A stretch of DNA of 64,000 bases. It comes from Stropharia rugosoannulata. Lineage: Eukaryota; Basidiomycota; Agaricomycetes; Agaricales; Strophariaceae. This document shows positions 59,837 to 64,000 of the stretch, piece by piece (position 1 is the stretch's first letter; each line of letters starts with the position of its first letter). Location: the NCBI GenBank assembly GCA_028532985.1, contig JANCIK010000007.1:1860001-1924000 (forward strand). Reading direction: 5' to 3'. Under the pieces are notes generated by a model. The model was not told the DNA's origin. It searched no databases and worked only from the letters and a program-made list of their open reading frames with translations. A program made the translations under genes and the position numbers.

Positions 59837-59917
59837 ACGGTTTTGATCGACGGTGCTAAAAATGCCGGCGGGCGCTTAATTGGCGTAGCAAGTTACAAAA
59901 ATTGGATTTTGGATATT

Positions 59918-61382
59918 CTATTGACAATACGGAAGCTGTTGGAATGAAACAATCACACCACTTTCTACCTCGAGTTTATTTTCTTGAAGTTCGATTTCCT
60001 GATGCCTGAGCATGATTTCGGCCATTCGAATCTCATTCTGTTGACACGAGGCAGTGATTTCTGAAGTTATTATGTAGTCTTGTGGACTTAAGCTTGTTGC
60101 GAATCTGCTGTGAAATCACACGGTTAATTAAAAACAAAGGATAATATGCGAGTATGCGCACTTATTTACACTGCGTCAAGAAGTAAGAGGTTTGCATGTT
60201 TCCGTCGATTTGTTCCAATATTGATTGAAGAACGGTACAGTCCTCCAATAATGATGAAGCCGACCCCATTCTGGGAAGCACTCTGCCATTAGTTTCACTG
60301 GTAGATATTAGCAGAGAGTTATTACTGCTAACAAACACAACCAACTAACTTATTTTATGATGCAAATTTTTGTCCCTTGTTATGTCCTTGTAGGATTTTC
60401 TTGTAGCGGCGCGCCCAATTTTCTTATTGAACGATTGATATTTCTTCTTTAGCCTATTCTCATAGTCAATTGAATCATACACTATGGGAAAATAGAATAC
60501 TTAAATAATAAATAATTGTCGGAAAATAAAAATATGCCTTACAAGGCAAACGGCTTGTAAGCGGCTTGATGGCCTTGCAATGCCGATCAATTGCTTTGTA
60601 ACAACTGATACCCCTCACAACTTGCCGCTTGTCTTTTTACGGACTAGCCAGCCTTCTAAGCCACACATGGGCCTTACAATGCGGGCACAGCCTCACCCAG
60701 TGAGCTGAACAAAATGCAAAACTCTGTTGTTGGGCCCAAGCGACAAACATACGGTACTATATATGAAATGTTATATAGTTTTGGTACTGGCCACTGAGAG
60801 TTAGTAGACGTACTTGTCGAAGCTATAGTACTCTTAGTAGATGTAATGGTAGTCTGTAAATAAAAAATGTAGCAATGTTACCTTGTATACAGTAAGTAGT
60901 GTCGGTAGTCTAGTGTACATGTAGTGAAAGCCTAGTATGCGATAAATAGTAAGCGTAGTAACACTTACAACTAATAGTAGTAATGGAAAAAATGTAGTCT
61001 CGAATAAAGGATTGTTAGTAGTTGTTTAAAATTAACTACTATTGTTACAATGACATTGTAAGTCAAATTTGCATTAACGGCCTTAAGTGCCTTGTAAGGC
61101 GCGAAAGAAATTTCCGACATTTTTTATTTTTTGCGCATGTCTGATGTAAATTGTAAATATCCGACCATAGTGCAATGGTTTCTTTTTTACACCTTCTCGA
61201 AGACGGCGGTCTGCATCAGTTGTAAGTACTGCCAATGCCGCTCTGATTCCACATGTGGCCTTTGTGAGACCGTGTTGTGTTCCCGGATTTGTGAGCGCAC
61301 CGAAAAGTACCCTGCGCTCGTCATCGTTTTCTTCAAGCCAATCAAGCAAGCGTGGTAGCTATCCGCAGACCAATTTATAAAG
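59918..61382 (-). pseudogene. Decayed paralogue of the coiled-coil protein at 45818-47026
   Basis: All segments of the intact paralogue are found in order on the minus strand: INWSADSY, LLDWLEENDDERRVLFGAL, LREGVKKKPLHYGRIF, LKKKYQSFNKKIG, KLMAECFPEWGRLHHYWRTV and, at the end, NEIRMAEIMLRHQEIELQEN. Damage is visible. Between INWSADSY and LLDWL the frame shifts by one base; an in-frame stop precedes LLDWL; the coiled coil is cut short at 59918; and a ~600-bp element (60518-61118) sits where intron 2 should be. No first exon like MPYYTE was found. Several splice acceptors are still conserved, so decay seems fairly recent. Function of the family is unknown. Confidence 0.7.
60518..61118. mobile_element. 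~600-bp MITE-like element with imperfect terminal inverted repeats
   Basis: The left end GTCGGAAAATAAAAATATGC and the right end (reverse complement GTCGGAAATTTCTTTCGCGC) form an imperfect TIR that continues into CCTTACAAGGC on both sides. Flanks read ATT on each side, a possible 3-bp target duplication. The interior is AT-rich, with no coding frame. It interrupts the decayed paralogue exactly where the intact copy has only a short intron. Confidence 0.6.
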
Positions 61383-62564
61383 GCTAAGCGTTCAGCCGGA
61401 CCTTGAAATTTTTCAAAGTGAGTGGCATCAAGTACTATGATAGTACTTGCAGAAATGGTAATATGTCACCTTTGAAGTCAGAAAACATACTATTAGTACT
61501 TCCTGTAGACTCCCTTGAAAAGAGGCAGAGAGGACGAATGTATAAACGGCGAAAAGACAAGATGAGTGGGATGTGTATGGAGTGTAAACTAAGGGCATTT
61601 CAAAAACAACAAGGTAGTGCTGATCCGGTGGCACTGTCACTGTAACCTACCCGACGTGTCGTTTTTTGATGGCTAATTCTGTAAACATGGTTTCCGTTAC
61701 AGATAAGAAACAAATTTGAGCGATCCGAGATTGACACGTCCAAGACACGTCTTTGGTTAGAGCTTATCGCTTCTCATTCATGGCTGAGACTCGGAGTTGG
61801 AGGCTTGTAATTTAAGATTTTCAATCTCTTGCGCTAAAAGCTTATAGGTAGTATCAACAAATCTGGGAGACGAGAGGCTGCCTGTAAACATCTGCTGGCA
61901 CATACGCCAGTTGGAACTACCGACCATCGAGTATACTATACGCCACGTCCAAGTATTAGTTCAACTTTAAATGGGTCTAAACAAGGGCTGGTTCTATGAC
62001 AGCCATGATATTACAGTCTTCCTTTCGTATTATCTAATACAAAGATTCATTGGATCACACTGCTGGCACTAGACGGTTGTTTGTAGAGAAGAATGTGAAA
62101 AGATGTATAATATGTTTTTGAAAGAGTCCTTTTACTAGAGAAAAAGGCATCGGGCTTCCTATTTTAGGCAAGCCCGATGCAATTTCTTACGTTTATCTAG
62201 CTGAAATATGTACTTCAAAGAAAGATAAAATATATTTTATTGCATTTTTACACAGTATGCATTGATGGTTGTCAGCAGTGTCATTGGGTGGGAAACGTGC
62301 ATCTTTTGCCAAAAAAAAGTACAATTCTGGAAGAGATCCGCAGAGGTAAACACACCATGCCTGTTGATTAATGATATCATGCAATCTCCAAAACATACCA
62401 ATTACAGTTATAAACGCAATCGTATGACATAGAATAAAAATATACAAACCCATGCTTCGAAGTTAAGTTGAACTAACTGCTCAACCGTATACGGTACACC
62501 GTATTGACATGTTGATTCGTGCATAGATTCTCTTCGTTCGAACTTCGATCCTGGATCAAAAACT
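61383..62564. other. Region without a confident gene
   Basis: About 1.2 kb. An 80-codon basic frame (61403-61645, plus) containing KRQRGRMYKRRKDKMSGM and an 86-codon frame (62193-62453, minus) lack family patterns. A perfect palindrome ACCGTATACGGT lies near 62485. Confidence 0.4.
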
Positions 62565-62653
62565 TGGACGCATTGGGAATTGAACCCAACACCTCTCGCA
62601 AATCAACACTAACGATGCTAAGCGAGCGTGATAACCAACTACACCATGTGCCC
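62565..62653 (-). tRNA. tRNA-Ala(AGC) with a 15-nt intron
   Basis: Fifth copy of the family. Mature sequence and A5-C68 mismatch are as in the other AGC copies; the intron begins TCGTTAG. A T5 terminator is present about three bases past the 3' end. Confidence 0.93.
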
Positions 62654-63327
62654 TGTATTCCATACTGTGAGATTCACAGAACCAATTTTTGTCACTGTAA
62701 CTCATACACAAAGCCTGTATCTTCTTATATGACTTTGAACTTCAATGTTGAGCAGTGAGTATGGAAGAACATGCTGGAGTGTGGAGATGGGCGCCAAGCC
62801 ATTGTGTTGCGAATGCCAAGCGCATCCGAATAGGTTGGTGGGTCCCCTGTCCAGTTTTGGAAATACCCTCCGCTCTGTTCCGTGGGACATGTACCACCCA
62901 ACCACCCACTACAGCGTCTAAGAAATACCCCCATGTTGCTCAAGATTTTGTATATTACCATATATATAGACCGGGAGGTACAAAGTGGTGCTCCACAGCT
63001 TTTATAGACCTCGTCAATGATTTTCTTCGTCAGTACTATTGCAATGCTATGCCTGCTATTACCACCTACTGAATTTTCTGCCAAACCTTTGATGTCATCC
63101 TTGAAAGATTTTCCAATATAAGTAGTACTTAAAGTCAGTCTCAGAACAAAATCTACATCAGGTGAGCCATTTACTAGCGTTTTAGCAGCGGATTACGATT
63201 CTCGAACCAGCCCTTTTAAAAATCTATTACCGGTACAAGCTTACCTCATTTGCGCCATAAAAAGCACAATTCCTATACTTTGCTTCTTCCTCTATGCCCC
63301 CCAATATTGCCGACCATACCCCTTATC
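62654..63327. other. Intergenic region, no confident gene
   Basis: About 670 bases. Overlapping frames on both strands (62755-63072 plus, 62725-63084 minus) are open for over 100 codons, but neither has a family pattern. The right part is the presumed promoter of the next gene (a TTTTAAAA box near 63210). Confidence 0.4.
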
Positions 63328-64000
63328 ATGCTACGCTCAACAGCTATATTCAAGTACATAAACAATGACATCTCCCTAAATGACCTTTATAGGGGATTTC
63401 TTGTTTGCCTTCTGATTTGGGCCCCCAAGCCCAGCGGGTTTGACACCTACGAGATTCTCTTTTCGCTCTGGGCGGGCATTTTTATTGCCAATTTAGTCGG
63501 ATTCGACGACCAATATCAGGACAACAACTGCGACCACTGCGAGTCATCATCTGTCGAAACGCCCGCAGAACTTGTGGAAGCGTCGGGCAATGAATCAATC
63601 TCGCAGGGAGACGAGTCCGGCATGACCATTAAGCAGGTCCATGTAAGGCGGGATGAAGAAAATCTGGCAGAGGTCCTTGTGGAAAAGGAAGAAGAATCTT
63701 GTAATTTGGACCTTAGTGAGTGATCACGCTCCTCGTGTTTTATACTGATAGACAAGGACACAACTAGGCGATGTTGAAGTCGATGAGTTCTCTCTTTCAA
63801 ATGCTGATGATCCTCCCGGATTCAGGGAGCTCGTAAGTACGCCTCTGAGTAAGTTATTAATATTTCAACCGTAACTATTCCTACACTTTTATAACTCGGT
63901 TCTCAGCAGACGAAAAAGCTCATGGAACGCTCAAGAAGACACATGGCCCGGCGGCCTCTGAGACTCTCGAGGCAAAGGAGGAAGACAATGTTCTTCCCGT
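63328..64000 (+). CDS. Hypothetical membrane-anchored acidic protein, cut by the window end
   Basis: Partial gene, family not recognised. The first in-frame ATG gives MLRSTAIFKYINNDISLNDL. Two hydrophobic stretches follow, YRGFLVCLLIWAP and ILFSLWAGIFIANLVGF. After them comes an acidic hydrophilic region (for example CESSSVETPAELVEASGNES and DEENLAEVLVEKEEE). Exon 2 continues DVEVDEFSLSNADDPPGFRE. In the last exon an acidic frame (KAHGTLKKTHGP, then EAKEEDNVLP) is reached if the donor at 63835 is used; the alternative donor gives an Arg-rich frame. The plan (short N-terminus, membrane helices, acidic disordered region) resembles that of the gene at 39577-41386, although no sequence alignment is obvious. 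Confidence 0.5.

Noticed and set aside
59340..62758. Repeated open frames encoding DALGIEPNTSRK-like peptides
   Set aside because: They are translations of the antisense strand of the tRNA-Ala genes (59377, 59748, 62565), not a protein family.
62725..63084. Overlapping long frames on both strands
   Set aside because: Both strands open over the same bases with neither showing a family motif; at most one can be real and there is no basis to choose.

Overview
The window is eukaryotic and almost certainly from a mushroom-forming basidiomycete (Agaricomycetes). Genes are packed on both strands, most are split by GT-AG introns of about 45-65 bases, and several families typical of Agaricomycetes occur: F-box/LRR proteins, HET-domain proteins, basidiomycete-type seven-helix membrane proteins, and a DMATS prenyltransferase beside a reductase-less adenylating enzyme. 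Products were assigned by reading translated exons against remembered family motifs; no database search was run. Where I joined exons myself, reading-frame phase was checked.

Layout. 0-11.5 kb: an F-box protein, a basic low-complexity protein, a HET-domain protein, a GNAT acetyltransferase, TFIIA gamma (TOA2) and the tRNA methyltransferase NCL1/TRM4; the last two are divergent and share a short promoter with two CACGTG boxes. 12-17.5 kb: a secreted berberine-bridge-type FAD oxidase, two intron-containing tRNA-Ala genes, an AIFM2/FSP1-like flavoprotein and an unrecognised 164-residue protein. 18.6-24 kb: the TORC2 subunit SIN1/AVO1 and a seven-helix membrane protein. 25.2-32.3 kb: an AT-richer block with a DHA2-type MFS transporter, a DMATS-family aromatic prenyltransferase and a stand-alone adenylating enzyme. 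This looks like a small specialised-metabolite cluster and is the best candidate here for an undescribed system.

33-41 kb: unrecognised multi-exon genes, a Gal80-like member of the Gfo/Idh/MocA family whose EKP motif reads EWP, and two repeat systems (an inverted repeat near 35 kb and CACTG-type repeats near 39 kb). 42-59 kb is mostly housekeeping: a MATE transporter, histidinol-phosphate aminotransferase (HIS5), SAM50, a GH51 arabinofuranosidase and a class I histone deacetylase. An unrecognised coiled-coil protein lies at 45.8 kb. 59-62.7 kb is accessory DNA: three more tRNA-Ala genes, a decayed paralogue of the 45.8-kb gene and a ~600-bp TIR element inserted in that paralogue. A membrane-anchored acidic protein runs off the right end.

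Genes likely to act together are the transporter/prenyltransferase/adenylase trio. The other neighbours are mixed housekeeping and accessory genes with no obvious shared pathway.
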